Below, piece by piece: positions 24,060-37,473 of a stretch of DNA of 64,000 nt. Origin of the DNA: Circinella minor (Eukaryota > Mucoromycota > Mucoromycetes > Mucorales > Lichtheimiaceae); assembly GCA_016758965.1 (NCBI GenBank), contig JAEPRB010000162.1, forward strand, positions 28,276-92,275. The letters run 5' to 3'. The position numbers and the translations under genes are program-made. Each line of letters opens with the position of its first letter. Position 1 is the stretch's first letter. A model generated the notes under the pieces. The model had not been told where the DNA came from, made no database searches, and saw only the letters and a program-made list of their open reading frames with translations.

Positions 24060-26840
24060 TTAAAATTTAGAAAAAAAGTGTAAAGGAATCGCTTGACCAT
24101 CACCTCGAGGATCACTTCCCGCAGCTAATACAACAATTGATGATTTTCTATTAATATCACGACCCCGCTTTCTTTTTCTTGCACGAATAATTTGTCCACG
24201 ACCAAAAAGTGAACGGTCATACCCCTTAAAAATTTGACAAGTATGGCCCATAGCTTCCAATTGGTTGATAGTTTTAGGTTCAACACCATCTTCGATACAT
24301 ACAATACAATTATTAACATTTGTAAAACCAAGTGTATTTGCGGGGATACTAGTATTAGAGGATGGAGAAGGTGAAATACAAATTCTGGGAAGGTCAAGCG
24401 TTTGTTGAGGATTAGTAAGATAGTACATCAAATTCAAAATAACTTGAACATGAGCTTGCGGCTGGGCATACGCTCCCATCACTAATTTGTTTTTTTTTTT
24501 TTTTTTTTTTTTTAGAAAATTGATAAATTGATACGCACTATTATTATATATACTACAAAAATAATTACCACCAAAACACATTTCAAGCTCATGTATGTAA
24601 TTACCACAAGTACTTGTACATGTTTTTCGTGTGATCATTGAGGGTATCATAGTATGATAACATCTTTTACTTGGACCAATGCAATTCGGATGACCTTCAA
24701 TTAAAACAAAATTATTACCACGATTATGGAGAGGAAATTCACAATTTTTAGGAATAATATGAATCTATATAATAGATTATTTGTTAACATAAAAAAAAAG
24801 TGTCAACACAAAAACGTTCTATAACAGAAAGCGTTTACCCCAAAAGAGTTACAATTTGATCCCTTGGCAAAAAAAATGAGTTATAGATTAGTTAACAAAT
24901 ATGATTTTCTATTAATTACAACCTGTCTCAATTTGTTATATGTTGCTTTTACCATAAAACCACAAGCATTTCCGTCTTTATCAACAACAGAAAAATAAAC
25001 TGTATCACACGTTCTATCTGGATATCCTTTCTCAATCGTGTTATTTCTCTTTTTAAAATTGATCAATTTGGCTCGTTCAGAAAGATATTTCTTGCTTAAT
25101 AGCTTTTTGGTAGCCACAGGCAAATCTACTTGCGGATCAGTAACATAGTAACGAGTATCAGCAAATGCCAAGCGCATGACCTCAATCATTATATGTAAGT
25201 ATTCAGCAGAGTTATGTTTGAGCTTAGTAAAATCCAATCCATGTTCTTCTTCTAAAGCTTGGATAATACCAAGTGCCATTAATGCGGTCACACCTTGACT
25301 ATTGGGTGGCATTTCCCAAATAGTCCAATCATGATAATCAAAGGAGATCGGATCAACCATTTCAGATTTATGAGAAGCTAAATCTTGATGTGTCAATAAC
25401 CCTCCACGAGTTTTGACAGCATCGACAATGGCATCAGCAATACGGCCTTTATAAAATCCATCTTTACCTTCTGTAGCAATTGTTCTTAAAGCTCTAATAT
25501 AGTAATGATTTTTAAACTTAATAATATCTTTTCTATTATACCATTATGATTTGAGATAAAAAAAAAAACTTTGGTTGATAATTTACTCTGCGAGTTTAGG
25601 TAATTGCATTATTTCACCTTCAGCTGGAGAACGTATACCATCGACTAACATGTTGTCTTTATGATCGTTCACTTCCTTCAACATTTGCTCTTCTTGTTTC
25701 CACTACATAAAAAAAAAATTCAATTGATTATGATTTTTTTTATTCTTCTGGTTTTCGTATAAATCAACTCGTACGTACCACGTAGGATGCTATCTGACAC
25801 ACAGGAAATCTATATACATAATATATGTGTAACCCAACAAAAATTTTATTTACGTATTAATTATAATTGCAACACAAAAAAGTAAATATTTGTTGAACTT
25901 CACCCGTTTTCAGCCAACTTAATAGCAGGTTGGAGTAAGGTTCCCAAATCCAACTTTCCGGATCCGAAATGTGTGACGGTATCGGCCCATGCAGCTACTG
26001 CACCAGGTACAGTGATTGTATTAATGTTAAAAGAAGGAAGTGTTTCTCCTTTAAGTAGATTATGTTGATGAAGATATTCAGTCGTAAGAGCTGCAGGGGT
26101 CCTGTTTCATATAATTAGCTTAACATTTGATTGTTGCAAAGGATTAATCTTTTCCAGCATAATTATTATCAAAATATTTACCTTCCAGTGCCGTTTATGC
26201 CTCGAACAGTACATTTCTTAGAATCATAAAATAAACACGAAGCATCACCTCCAGGACCTGTGGATCCGGGCTCTATATACATATATATTTAAAATTATTT
26301 TAGTATTCTGATTATTTGATGCATGAATTCGCTACAATAACGAGTCAAATAAGATTTTTTTTTGTTGTTTACCAGTTACACTGAGAGCAGCAGCTATATG
26401 ATTAAATAGAGTATGTTATATTTCTATAATGATTAACACTAATACTGTATATGTATTATACTATCCTATCATAAACAAAATATGGAATTTTAATATATAC
26501 CAACTGCAACAGCTGCATCCTAGAGAAGAAGTAGTTAGTTATACAGTGTAGGATTTATGCCGATTTATAAATTCTTCTTCTGGATATACGTACAGCTGCA
26601 TTTCCACCTTGACGAAGAATATCAATCCCAACTTGTGAAGCAAGTGGTTGCCTTTTATCAGCAATCAACATTCATAGAAATTGAATTAGCTTTTTTTTTT
26701 CTTCTTTTTTTTTTGTCTTTTCATCCAGGGGAGTAGGTAGTGTAGAAAAACGAAAAATGAACATACGATGTTGAAACCATCCCATGAATTCCATGTACAA
26801 CAGAACGACGAGAAGTATATGGTAGAGTAGACGAGGACAT
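24060..26840 (-). CDS. Gamma-glutamyltranspeptidase-like protein A (YwrD-type Ntn hydrolase)
   Basis: Twelve exons give 596 residues: 26840-26767, 26651-26594, 26519-26501, 26393-26373, 26272-26182, 26101-25904, 25809-25779, 25702-25587, 25493-24953, 24862-24839, 24764-24569 and 24481-24060. The layout is that of a GGT-fold enzyme: [41 protein letters not shown], the large subunit, then the autocleavage region [18 protein letters not shown], in which Thr 367 aligns with the family's N-terminal nucleophile. Such enzymes move or hydrolyse gamma-glutamyl bonds, but the substrate is unknown. There is no signal peptide. Compared with gene B, the strand after the nucleophile reads GSNCNSFG rather than NSNFMHFG. 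It also has five extra residues in exon 11 and a changed C-terminus ([10 protein letters not shown]), so it may be diverging in activity. Confidence 0.88.
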
Positions 26841-27347
26841 TATGCTGTTATATCAATTTTCTTGTTATTTGTAATAACTTCAATACCCAGTTTCATATAA
26901 ATAAGATTCTCTATATTTATACTCTATTAACAAAAGAGAGAAAAAAAAGGGGGTGGATGCAAGTACGTTTCCGGAGTTATCATTGTATCCAAAAGATGTC
27001 CTAAAAACGCTCATGCATAGTTTTGCATAATTAAAATGTTTGAGCCAGTTTACGCCTGTGTGTTATTAAAGTTTTGCCCATTTTTGTTTGATTCTTGCAG
27101 CACTATTTTGCATTACAAGAAAAATAGAAAACCATTTCGAATACGTGCAGAAAAAGAATTAAGGGGTAGCCTAAACATATTTTTTGTACTATTTTAATCA
27201 CAACCTAACGATCAAAAATATATTATTTCATAAGCGCATATTAGCTATTCTTAATTCTTTTATCATTTTTCTTTAATGACTTTTTGTCTTTTTTATTATA
27301 TTTAATTTTGTCATCTCTTATTAATATTGTCATTTAACATACATATT
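26841..27347. promoter_or_regulatory. Divergent promoter region between GGT-like gene A and the MFS gene
   Basis: The 507 bp between the two divergent start codons must drive both genes. The sequence is AT-rich, with an AAAAGAGAGAAAAAAAAGGGGG purine tract near 26930-26955 beside gene A. I found no clear TATA box within the usual distance of either ATG. Confidence 0.5.
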
Positions 27348-30048
27348 ATGGCTAATAATAATAATCAATTTCTAAATGAACATTTAAATGACGCGAAAAG
27401 TCAACAACATAGTAAAGATAAAACCACATCCTTTCTCAAGGACAAATATATGCATAATGATCACAAGAGTATAATATCAGGTATGATGGGATGACAGAAA
27501 ATAATACTAATAATAACAAAACATTTTTTTTACTGTTAACTTTTTTTATACCTTTTATAATGATAGAAGCACCTAAAAAAGTAAACAATAATGGCGTAGA
27601 ACAACATGCTCCAGATGATACGGAAGAAATAGAACCGAATGATAACAGAAAATTTCATCAGCAGTCTGTTATGAGTGTAACCAGTTCTTCTATTCCAAAA
27701 CAAAAAATATTACCATTACTTCACAAGAATAGAGAGCAAGGTTTGTCATCAACTACAAAGTGGATTGTATTCGGTATTGTGCTCGTATCGCAAATTTTGT
27801 AAGTTTTTATTTCATTTTATAGTATATATAAATAGGGAACAATGATATTTAATAAAAAAAAAATAATGGAATTTTTTTTTTGTTTATATGTAGGGACCAG
27901 GCATCAACTAATGCATTTGTAATATCTTTTTGTTTTCAATGTTGCTAAGTTCACCTCACATATAATATATTTATATATAATTAACCTTGATCGCTGTTTA
28001 TCCTAGCTATGATAGTATCCTGCATTACCAGAAATTCAAAAAGATTTAAACACGACCCCCACAATGGCAAATGCTATTGGTACGTAAGTTTTACGTATTT
28101 CCCAATTTCATACATCCTTGTACTTTGTGGTTTATGTCTTTTTTTTTTTATAAGTTATGTTGAGTAGGTAATTAAATTTAAATTATTATATAGTGGCAAT
28201 CCAATCGCTTTTATCCGGATTATTGGTATGTAATATGCTATTGATGTAAATTTTTAGACGCTCAGATGATTAATAATAATAAAAAAATTTGATTCATTAA
28301 CATAATAGAGCGCAATATGGGCATCATATTCAGACCGATATGGTACTGTATAATTAGAGTAATATGATAACATGGAGATTTGAAAAAAAAAATGATTAAA
28401 TTTTTTTCCAATAAAACGTTAGGACGTAGACCCGTGTTTATCCTATCCAACTTTTTCGCAGTGGCAGGAAACATCGGTTCTGCCTTAGCTGGAAACATTC
28501 ACACACTGATTGGCGTCCAAATTATAAGTGCAGTTGGTGCTGCTGCTGTAAGTTTAGTATTTATTTATTTTTGTATAAGCCTTAGTATAAAATATTTTAT
28601 TTACTTATTATATCTGTACAAACAATAGGCTTATGCACTAGGCGTTGGAATTATTAGTGATATTTTCAAAGATCATGAAAAAGGTAGGGCGTTATCATGG
28701 AATGCTGCAATGAATCCATACTCCATGGCGGTAGCGTAAGTATTGATACTTGGTTATTGTTGTTATAGCAACTATATACAATAAAAAAACCATGATTTTT
28801 TTTTTTGCATATTTATCCAGTAAAATAATAATAACACTCAACAATTTAAATACCATAGACCTTTAGTAGGCGGTGTTCTGACACAATACTTTGGATGGCG
28901 TAGTATTTTTTGGTTTTTTGTAATAGCTTACAGTCTTTTATGGATTGCCATTGTCATTTTACTACCTGAAACTAGTAATTCAGAACAGCGATCTGATAAT
29001 AAAGCTATAACGTCGTATGACAATGAGAAAAACAAATTAGAAACTACAAAGAAAAAAAGAAGAATGATCAATCCTTTTTCTTCATTAAAGCTACTCAGAT
29101 TTCCTAACATGTTGATGGTCTGTGTATATCTTGGAATAATGTTAGTATTACGTATTTTTTTTTCTATATACAAACAGAAAAACTAAATGTTGATATAAAT
29201 AACCATTTCCCTTACTAACTATAATACTATTTCCTATATTATATAATCAAAAAAAAAGTGGATTTACAAACAACGTTATGGGAATTTCATTTGCATGGGC
29301 ATATAGCAATGAATATCATTTTACATCAACACTCGTTGGGTTTTTTTATTTAGCTGGGTTAATAGGAAATACCGCTGGAACATGGCTTGGAGGCTGCATG
29401 TCAGATAAAATTTACATGCGTCGAGTGACAAAGGCTCAAGAAAACAATCAGGAAATATTTCCAGAAATGCGACTGAGTCAACTTGGAGTATTTATGGGAA
29501 TCTTTTCTATGGCTTGCTCGTTCGTTACATATGGATGGTGCATTGAAAAACAAGTTCATTTTTCAGTTGGTATTATTTGTCAAGTATTTGGTAAAGATTG
29601 TTTATTTTGACATGATCTATTTGTTGTATGGTATAAAGGTGAATGATGAGATGCTTTTGTTAACACATGATTTTATTATAACACTCTAGTATTATTTGGA
29701 GTTACCTTTGTAACATGTTTTTTAAATGTGTACGCTGTACAATCGTTTCCAAAACATGGATCTTCTGCTCAAGGTATGTCTATTCCTTATTATCATACAA
29801 CAAGAGTCTAAACTTCAATTATTATTACTAAGGGCTTATTTTATCTATACGTAGCATGCATACAGACTATCAAATGTATATTATTTGCTATTGGTAGATT
29901 ATGGGCAATTGATTTACAAAACATGTTGGGTACCGGAATCCTGTATACAATTTTTGCAGGAGTACTACTTGTAACTTGTCCATTTGTGACTTATATTCAG
30001 CATAATTGTAAAAAATGGCAACGAAATCAAGAACGCATAAATAAGTAG
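27348..30048 (+). CDS. Major facilitator superfamily transporter (DHA-type drug/H+ antiporter-like)
   Basis: Twelve exons give 547 residues: 27348-27480, 27567-27798, 27894-27918, 28016-28079, 28194-28225, 28309-28342, 28423-28547, 28629-28735, 28859-29140, 29259-29590, 29690-29773 and 29855-30048. A hydrophilic N-terminus of about 100 residues rich in Asn, Gln and Lys precedes TM1 (KWIVFGIVLVSQILDQASTN). The MFS loop signature between TM2 and TM3 is clear: SYSDRYGRRPVF. A central loop rich in Lys and Ser (about NSEQRSDNKA to TTKKKRRM) separates the two six-helix halves, and the second half has FYLAGLIGNTAGTWLGGCMS. It is a plasma or vacuolar membrane exporter by family; the substrate is unknown. 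The start is the only ATG that fits the first donor. Several exons are only 25-34 nt. It shares a promoter region with GGT-like gene A. Confidence 0.9.
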
Positions 30049-30373
30049 ATATCAATAATAGGCCTAATATAAATTATATGCTAATATTTATCCTATGTTG
30101 TTGTGTAATTTATAATATACTAATAGCAATGATGGGTAAAAAAAAGGAGAATAAATATGAAAAAGTTTTTAAATATGTAAACAATAATATGTTTGTTGAG
30201 AAAAAAAAAAGAAGAATATGCTATTATTATTTATTACTATGATTACTGTTATTATTGCTAGTATTTACAAATGCTAAAATATTTCATACGTATATTAAAA
30301 AGCTATGTTACTTGTTGAGTTGTAAAGGGAGGGGGGGGAATAATTTTGTATAATAATGTTAAAGTGTTCATCA

Positions 30374-32698
30374 TCAAGAATTTTCATTCATAAAACTCAT
30401 CATTCTTTGTGGTGTGGTAGTAATCGTCTGAGGGGTGGTGGTCGTTGTAGACATATAATCAGGAGAAGGTCCACTATCAATGGAATAAGGTGGTAAAGGT
30501 GTTCCTCGTTGTGAGTAGTCATCTTCATCATCGTATACAAATAAAAGTTCTGCGTTTCTTTTTGCTATTTCTTGTTCAATTAAATAGTGAATATAATCAT
30601 TGGTAAATACCCATATTCGTTCAAAGTAATCTGAAAATAAAAGTTTACATTCTATATCAGTAACAAATAATCACAGAGAGATTGTTTGTTCCTTTTTCTT
30701 ACCAATGATAGCAGAATTTGTTTCGTTATTCTTCTTCTTTTGTAATTCCATTTCACGCTTAGCAACAGATGTATACATTGACCATATTCTTCCTATTTGC
30801 TTAATGTGATCATAACCTTGTCCATTTGAAATATGTAAATTCATTACAGAGTCAATCCAATCAATCCAATTTCGAATCATAGTGTGTGGTGATTCCTCCG
30901 CTGATGAAGATTTTTGAAGTAATACTATGATCTGATCAACTATAAATATTCATACATATATAGATTATAGATAAAATTGTCAACAAAAATATATCTATAT
31001 AAAATATGATAACAACATCACTTTTTTTTTTTTACACTTATTACATTGTTCACCAATAATAGTATCTTTATCTCCTATAATCCATCCAGCTCGATCAGAT
31101 ATATTATGAAGATCTATCTGTCGCCACATCTCCAGCATACTATCACCATGTTCTAATAATACTTGATTTGATGCTTGGGCTAGAAAATTGAGGTGAATGA
31201 TACGTTCCAATTTTGTACTAAATATTTTTGCAACTAAACCAATTTTATTTTATTAAATATGTTGTTATTGGGTAGAACTAAAATAAGTAAGATTATATCC
31301 AATGAATGACGGCAACAACGATCAAAAGAGCAAAAAAAAATAAAAAATAAAAAAATCAGAATATTTATAAGGAAGGTTTTTTCTTTAAAAAAAAAAACTT
31401 ACCAAGCAACTTGTTATCAACTAATTCTTGAGGATATCTTTGTTTCAATGCTATAGGTATAGTATCAAGTAAAGTGGAACTCCATTTAGAAAGACGTGAT
31501 GGAATGATAGACATATCTACTTCCGCATCAATCGTTGGATAATAGAATGAAATGATTGCCTAGATTAATTAATCCTACATCAGTTAAAAACTATTTCGTT
31601 CTTTTCACTCTCTTGTTAAAAATTATGTAGGTTACCCAAACATACATCATAAAAAATACAATCCCAGCTACAAACTATTTCAATCATATTTGCATCTGAT
31701 TGTAATAATTCATGCATATCATGAGGTATATTTTCATAAAATGTAATTATTGATTCGCGAACCTAGAATTAAAAAAAAAAAAAAAAAATTACACACAATT
31801 TTAACAGGCATAAGTGTATCATATTATAAAAAAAAAATGAATCAAAGGAATTATACACACATTTTGGTCAGTATTAATTAATTGAAATTGTTGTTGACAA
31901 TGTTGATAATATATTGATGAAATATCTGTTGTTGATGTATTGTCACGTAGGTATGATATCATTGATGGCATTGAAAATGGAGGTATTACATCATTAATAA
32001 TATCTTGTGGTTGTGGTTCATCTTGTTGTTGTTGTTGTTGTACTTGTTGTCCATCGACTGCTTCTTGTTGCTTTGATGATCTATTTATGTTACGAAATAT
32101 AAATACAAAATAAGTAAGAAAAAAAAACACCTTTAACGATATATATGTAAAAAAAAAATAACATACTCATTATCAGTATCAATATTCATCATCTCATCAT
32201 TCTCCAACGTTGAACCGCCTGCTACTGATACCCGTGAGTGTGTTGTTGTTGTTGTTGTTGTTAAAGGCGGTGTATCGATTTGTATAATACCACAATAATA
32301 ATACTTTGATTGACCTCGATTACCTAGACGACGCGCCTTAATATTAGGAAATACGGATCGTACTAACTTTCCAAACGTTGCTGAATTCACGGGTGATTTG
32401 ACAGCTGTACGTTGTTGATTATATTGTTGTTGATAACGTTCATAGACACTGGCACGAGGTATACCAATAATGTTTGAATTGTCCATTTGTGTTGTCACGC
32501 ATTCTCGGTAATTGTCTTTAAGCCTAAAATTGTTTGTTCATGATTAAAAAAAATAAAAGGTTCCCTTCCCTTCCCTTCCATTATACTTTTATATTATTTT
32601 ACACTGGAAACAAAAAAAAAAAAAAAAAATTGTCTTTTTTACCATTGAATGGTTGTTTCGTGTTCAGTTGGAAGCGATCGGTTTTGAGCTGGTGGCAT
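30374..32698 (-). CDS. RFX-family winged-helix transcription factor
   Basis: Eight exons give 529 residues: 32698-32643, 32523-32167, 32080-31861, 31762-31646, 31559-31403, 31233-31045, 30939-30703 and 30630-30374. The RFX DNA-binding domain lies almost at the N-terminus, about 20-98: LKDNYREC, GIPRASVYERY, SATFGKLVRSVFP and ARRLGNRGQSKYYYCGI. The RRLGxRGxSKYxYxGI end is diagnostic; these residues contact X-box DNA. A Gln-rich linker (VQQQQQQ, then PQPQD) follows, then a helical C-terminal half with RFX-like dimerisation character (FYENIPHDMHELLQSDANMI). The C-terminus is Thr-rich. Fungal RFX proteins often repress DNA-damage or morphogenesis genes, but targets cannot be inferred here. The N-terminal region before the domain is unusually short at 19 residues. 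The gene is convergent with the MFS gene, 325 bp apart. Confidence 0.9.
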
Positions 32699-33013
32699 TT
32701 GTTAAAAAGAAAAAAAAAACACTCCCTCATACATAAAGATAGTTCGTATCTTAATTTTAACGTGTAATAGGGTCAATCAATGTGACAACAGTACAATGGA
32801 GTCTATTTCAATTGTCACACTATTATTTTTTTTTTCAAATAGGAAAAGGAAAAGGAAAGAAAGAAAGAAGGTTAAATTTCTCGAAACTAAAAATAGCATG
32901 TGGCACAAAAACATGCAAAAAAAAAAAAAATTATATAGGATGAATAAACTATTTACAAATGCATTTGTATTATATAAACTATAAACTATAGTGTTAAAAA
33001 GGACTGAATTGGA

Positions 33014-33686
33014 TTAATTGAAATCATATAGATATTTATCGATTTCAAAGCGTACACTTTTTGCAACAGCTCTAATGAATTCAAAGCTAACATTACACTT
33101 GAATTTAGCTCCATCCAAACGATCCATATTATTAGCTCTTACTAGTAATCGTAAAGTCGTTAAGCTTGTAATCTATAAATGAAAAGATTTTTAAATCAAT
33201 ATCATATATTATTCTAGTTGTATGTTTTTTTTTTTACCTGTGTTTGAACATCAATTGAATCTTCTAATGAATCGTCAATAATACTATAAAAGATAGCAAG
33301 CATACGTTCCATAGGAAATGCTTTAGGTCCCAGTAATTGAGGTCGCATCTAATTAAAATTAACCGAAAAATAAATTTCCTTGGAACATGACATAAATTTA
33401 CTCTCCCTCTCTTCCTCCTTTTTTTGATGTATATTTATTTTACCTTTCCACCACCTCCTTGATCTGCTTTTGATTTACGAGTACCTCCACCTTTCTTTCT
33501 AGTACGTGCTTCTCCTACTTTGGAAAAATAACGAACATCATATCGAGCAGGATTATAGGATGCTAAATAAGATGCCAAAAGTAAAAATTTGGTATAATAG
33601 GGCAAGTCAAATTCACCTAACAAACATAGATATATATATATATTATATATTATAGGGTATGAGTCAATGTAAATCACGAATAGAAT

Positions 33687-33725
<39 letters not shown>

Positions 33726-35328
33726 ACATAAACCATTTGTATGAACCTTTTTCACGAGCTAAATTTCTTGTTAAAAGTGCCATATTGGCATCCCTATCTG
33801 TATCATTTAAATCATCTAATCGTTGTGTTTCTCGATTCCATTCAACACTTGAAATTTCACGTAAATATAATTTATCAGTTGCTTGTGCAAAATAAGGTTG
33901 TGAATACTTTAAAAGTTTTGCTTTTTCATGTATTTGAACTATAAAACGTGATATAGGATGATGTATTAAAACATTAGTATTTACTACTACTACTACTACT
34001 CCTACCATAGTTCCTCTCCCCCCCCCCTCTCTTTTTTTTCTATATATATATATATCCAAAATAAAATAATTACCTTGACGATCTCGAATTGGTTTAATAT
34101 ATAATGGAAACAATAGAGCGGTAATATATTTGAGTTCATTGATATCTTTACAGTTATGATTAAAAATTGTATAAATCACATCACAAAATCCATTGAAAAA
34201 GTCGTTATCTAATTCCACATATTCAGGTTCTGCTTTATTAATTTCTTCTTCTTCTTCTTCTTCATTATTATCATCGTCATCATTTGATTGACGAAGTTCA
34301 ATACGACGATCCGTGGATGTAAACAAGAGTTGCAATATTTGAAGAGTATCTTCTTTTGTATATTCAGAAAATCGTATATACAATGGTTCATAAGCACCTC
34401 CTTTTACTTTAAATTTTTCAAATACAATCGTACTAAGTAAAATCACACACATATTACGTCCAGTCTATGTAAAAAAAAAAAAAAAAGTTTAATTATTATT
34501 ATAATACAATGGACAACCTAATAAAATAAAAAGTAGTTACCATTTCAGATAATCGTAACAAAACTGGTAATAAATTAGGTCCCATATCACGAAGTCGTTC
34601 TGCACGATCCAATATCTATTATTACATATATTGAATATATATAAGTTTAATTCAATAATAAAACAAACAACAACCCCCTCCCCAATCTATATTATCCATT
34701 TATTAGTTACCAAATAATGGGTTTCATCCATTCCAATTTGAACCACTTTATCTTCTTGTAACATAACTCCTTCTTGAATTATCTTGACAAATTGATGAAC
34801 GTTATCGATACGACATACACCTGTCAAATGATTTTCAACAGAAGGTACCCAATGACACCATTGATTTAAAGCATGTTCAAAGATCATACGTGGTGTATGA
34901 CTTTCAACACAGTTAATAAAGGCCCATTGAGATCGACTCAATGATTTTTCAAAAATAGCGCGTACTACACTTGTTTTTCCTGAAGAAGGATGTCCATATA
35001 TAAAAATACTAGGTACAATACGATCTTGAGGCTTTTTTTTGGTTTTTTTTTTTTTTTTTAATTGAAACGTTTAAATTATATTTACAATAATTAATAAAAA
35101 AAGCATCGATCCATTTTTTTTTTTAAGGTACAACTCCAAAAGTCATATTATATTTCATTTTCTCTCTCTCTCTCACTCTCTCATATATATATACACGAAC
35201 AATACAAGTCTATTGGTATAAAATTTTCTAACCTTTCCCATAAGCCCTAATAAGGTTGTGATTTGTTTTGATCTTCCAGGAAACTGACATGATAATTCCT
35301 GTTGAATTGAAAAAGTCCTTTGTGTCAT
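33014..35328 (-). CDS. ORC5: Origin recognition complex subunit 5
   Basis: Eight exons give 505 residues: 35328-35233, 35031-34711, 34615-34541, 34464-34074, 33938-33747, 33616-33444, 33348-33238 and 33172-33014. ORC5 is an AAA+ subunit of the complex that marks replication origins and loads MCM in the nucleus. Visible features are the N-terminal [18 protein letters not shown], Walker A GHPSSGKT at 45-52, [12 protein letters not shown], Walker B-like [11 protein letters not shown] around Asp 142, and [14 protein letters not shown]. The ORC5 C-terminal domain has [40 protein letters not shown] and [20 protein letters not shown], ending IDKYLYDFN. An acidic insertion (EEEEEEE, after NDDDDNN) sits in the lid region. 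Intron 5 contains a long AT microsatellite. The start is 171 bp from the upstream gene's stop. Confidence 0.95.
33689..33722. repeat. AT dinucleotide microsatellite
   Basis: An uninterrupted run of about 17 AT units lies within intron 5 of ORC5. It is likely length-variable between strains. It does not affect the coding frame. Confidence 0.9.
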
Positions 35329-35499
35329 TTTTGTCTTGACGGAAAGGAAAAAGAAAAATCAAGCAAAATAAAAAAATAAAAAGTCAGGTTTTCTTTTTTT
35401 TTTTTTTTTTTTTTATGAACTTATTATATAATATGCTTATAATTTAAGAAATATAATAGATAATAATAGTAGTAAGTAATAAGTAGTAACAATAAAGAA

Positions 35500-37091
35500 T
35501 CAATCGTACACTTTAAATTCGAGCTAAATTATAAATTATAAAATGTTTAGTATATATAAATATATATGAATTAATATAGTACTCCTATTTACTTACGAAA
35601 AGATAAGCACATCGAATTGGATTAGATATTGATATATTATGTTGATGATACAAAGTCTCATTTTCAGTTTGAATAAAATTTAATAAACGTCGAATACACT
35701 TTTTTCATTAAAAAAAAAAAGGGAAATGAGTATGTTGTATGTTCATTTAAAATAAAAATAAAAAAATAAAAAAAAAACAATTAGAACAGGATATAACTTT
35801 ACCTGTTGATAATGAGTAGAAAAGAATATAGGCCAAGTATAAATAGTTAAACATTCCATAAGATTATCAAATACAACTTTCCATGAAACTTGTTCTGCTT
35901 CTTCTAAAAGTTGATTTATACCATCTATCGTATGTTGAAACTGTTCGGGTGTAATCTAAAATATAATTGTTTTTATTATTATTATTTAAAACTTTTTTAT
36001 TATTATTATTATTATTATTATACTTACTCGTCCAGCTAAAATGGGAGGATAATCATTAGAAAATCGAGTAATACCATCACCTCTTGAATAATCACGATGT
36101 ATTCGGATAGCTTTATCAGGAACTCGTTTAGAAATATCAATAATTTGATGATCTATGGCTTGTTGTTGTTGTTGTTGTTGCTGTGTAGAAGACGACGTAG
36201 GTGACATCGATGAGCGTGTTGCCATTGCATTATGATTGTTGCATTCGATGGTTATTGTATTATTATTATTAATGATCTCCGTATTCGATTCAATAGCAGT
36301 AATAGTTGTAATGGTTGTTATAGGTGTATTATTATTACTAGTGTTGTCAATTGATATTAATGTTTCGTTGTTGTTGTTATTATTATTATTACTAAAGTAG
36401 TGTTGTTGTTGTTGTTGTACAACTAAAATATATAATTTTAAGGATTAACAAATGAATGAATAAAAGTTATTTGAAATATATATATAAAAAAAAAAAAGGA
36501 GAAAGCAGGAGAAGAGAATAGACGAATAAAAAAAAAAGAGAGAGAGAGTGCAAATGAAAGGAAGGAGGGAAAGGGGGGTGGAGGAGGAGGGGAGGGGGAG
36601 TGGGTTAAGGCGTTATAAGAAGAAAGAAAGAAAGAAAAAAAAAAATTCCGTAAACCATGTGTGGGGTTTCATAAAGAAAAAGAAGTGAAGGATTTTTTTT
36701 TCTTACTTGTTATATCTTGCTTTTGTTGTTGAGGATCACTTAATAAATTATTATCATAATAATAAGATGAAGAATTATTTGATAAAAGAGGTGTAGTATC
36801 TAAAGATAATGCTTTTCGATGTTGACGAAGAAATGCACTTCCACTACAATTTCTTAAAAGAGAAGATGAATGATTTCCAATAATAGTTGAATGTCTTCTT
36901 TTTGTATTATTATCATCTATTTTTTGTTGTTGTTGTTGTTGTTGTTGTTGAAATAGGGGTGATACTGATGAATAATGATGATAATGAACACATGGTCTTG
37001 TTGTATCAATAGTATGTCTCTTAATACTTTTATTATGTCGATCACTTATACCCTTATTTGTTTCGATGAAACCACTATCATCATTATTCAT
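35500..37091 (-). CDS. ERF4: Erf4/Golgin-A7 family protein (palmitoyltransferase accessory subunit)
   Basis: Five exons give 352 residues: 37091-36707, 36422-36028, 35955-35803, 35698-35597 and 35523-35500. The Erf4 domain occupies the C-terminal third: IRIHRDYSRGDGITRFSNDY, PPILAGRITPEQFQHTIDGI, AEQVSWKVVFDNLMECLTIY, then RLLNFIQTENETLYHQHNIS and SNPIRCAYLFLEF. In yeast, Erf4 partners the DHHC enzyme Erf2 at the ER to palmitoylate Ras; the human counterpart is Golgin A7 with DHHC9. The N-terminal two-thirds is low complexity, with a nine-Gln tract, QQQQQQ, Asn runs and Thr/Ile-rich segments. The 24-nt terminal exon (LEFKVYD) is short but keeps phase and completes the conserved domain end. 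Its stop lies 171 bp upstream of the ORC5 start. Confidence 0.88.
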
Positions 37092-37473
37092 TCGGTTATT
37101 ACGTATAAGAGTAACAAAAAGGAAAAAAAAAAAGGTTTGTAAAAAAAAAGAGAAAAAGTGATTTTATAAGAAAACACACTTTCTCTCTCCTTTCTGATTA
37201 TTCACCCCACACAAAGAATCCCAATTTTTTTTTTTGTTCATGAGGTCCCAAATATATATAATAACCCGGTTCACTCGTACGACCCTTTTGTAGCTAAATT
37301 TATATTGTTCACACCCCCCCCTCTTTTCTTAGTATTCTCACATTATTATATTCATTTTTACTTTTATAACTATATAATACTAAAATAATTATTTATTCAT
37401 TATCAATAACACATAAAAAGACATATCTATCTTTTGAACTTATAATGTGAACACAAATAATAATTCTTCATTA
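37092..37473. promoter_or_regulatory. Upstream region of the Erf4 gene
   Basis: This separates the Erf4 start from the chitinase stop, both on the minus strand. It has homopolymer A and C runs and a CTCTC tract, and no open frame. Confidence 0.4.

Noticed and set aside
33659..33895. Plus-strand frame starting in the AT microsatellite
   Set aside because: It is antisense to ORC5 coding sequence, and its N-terminus is a translated dinucleotide repeat.
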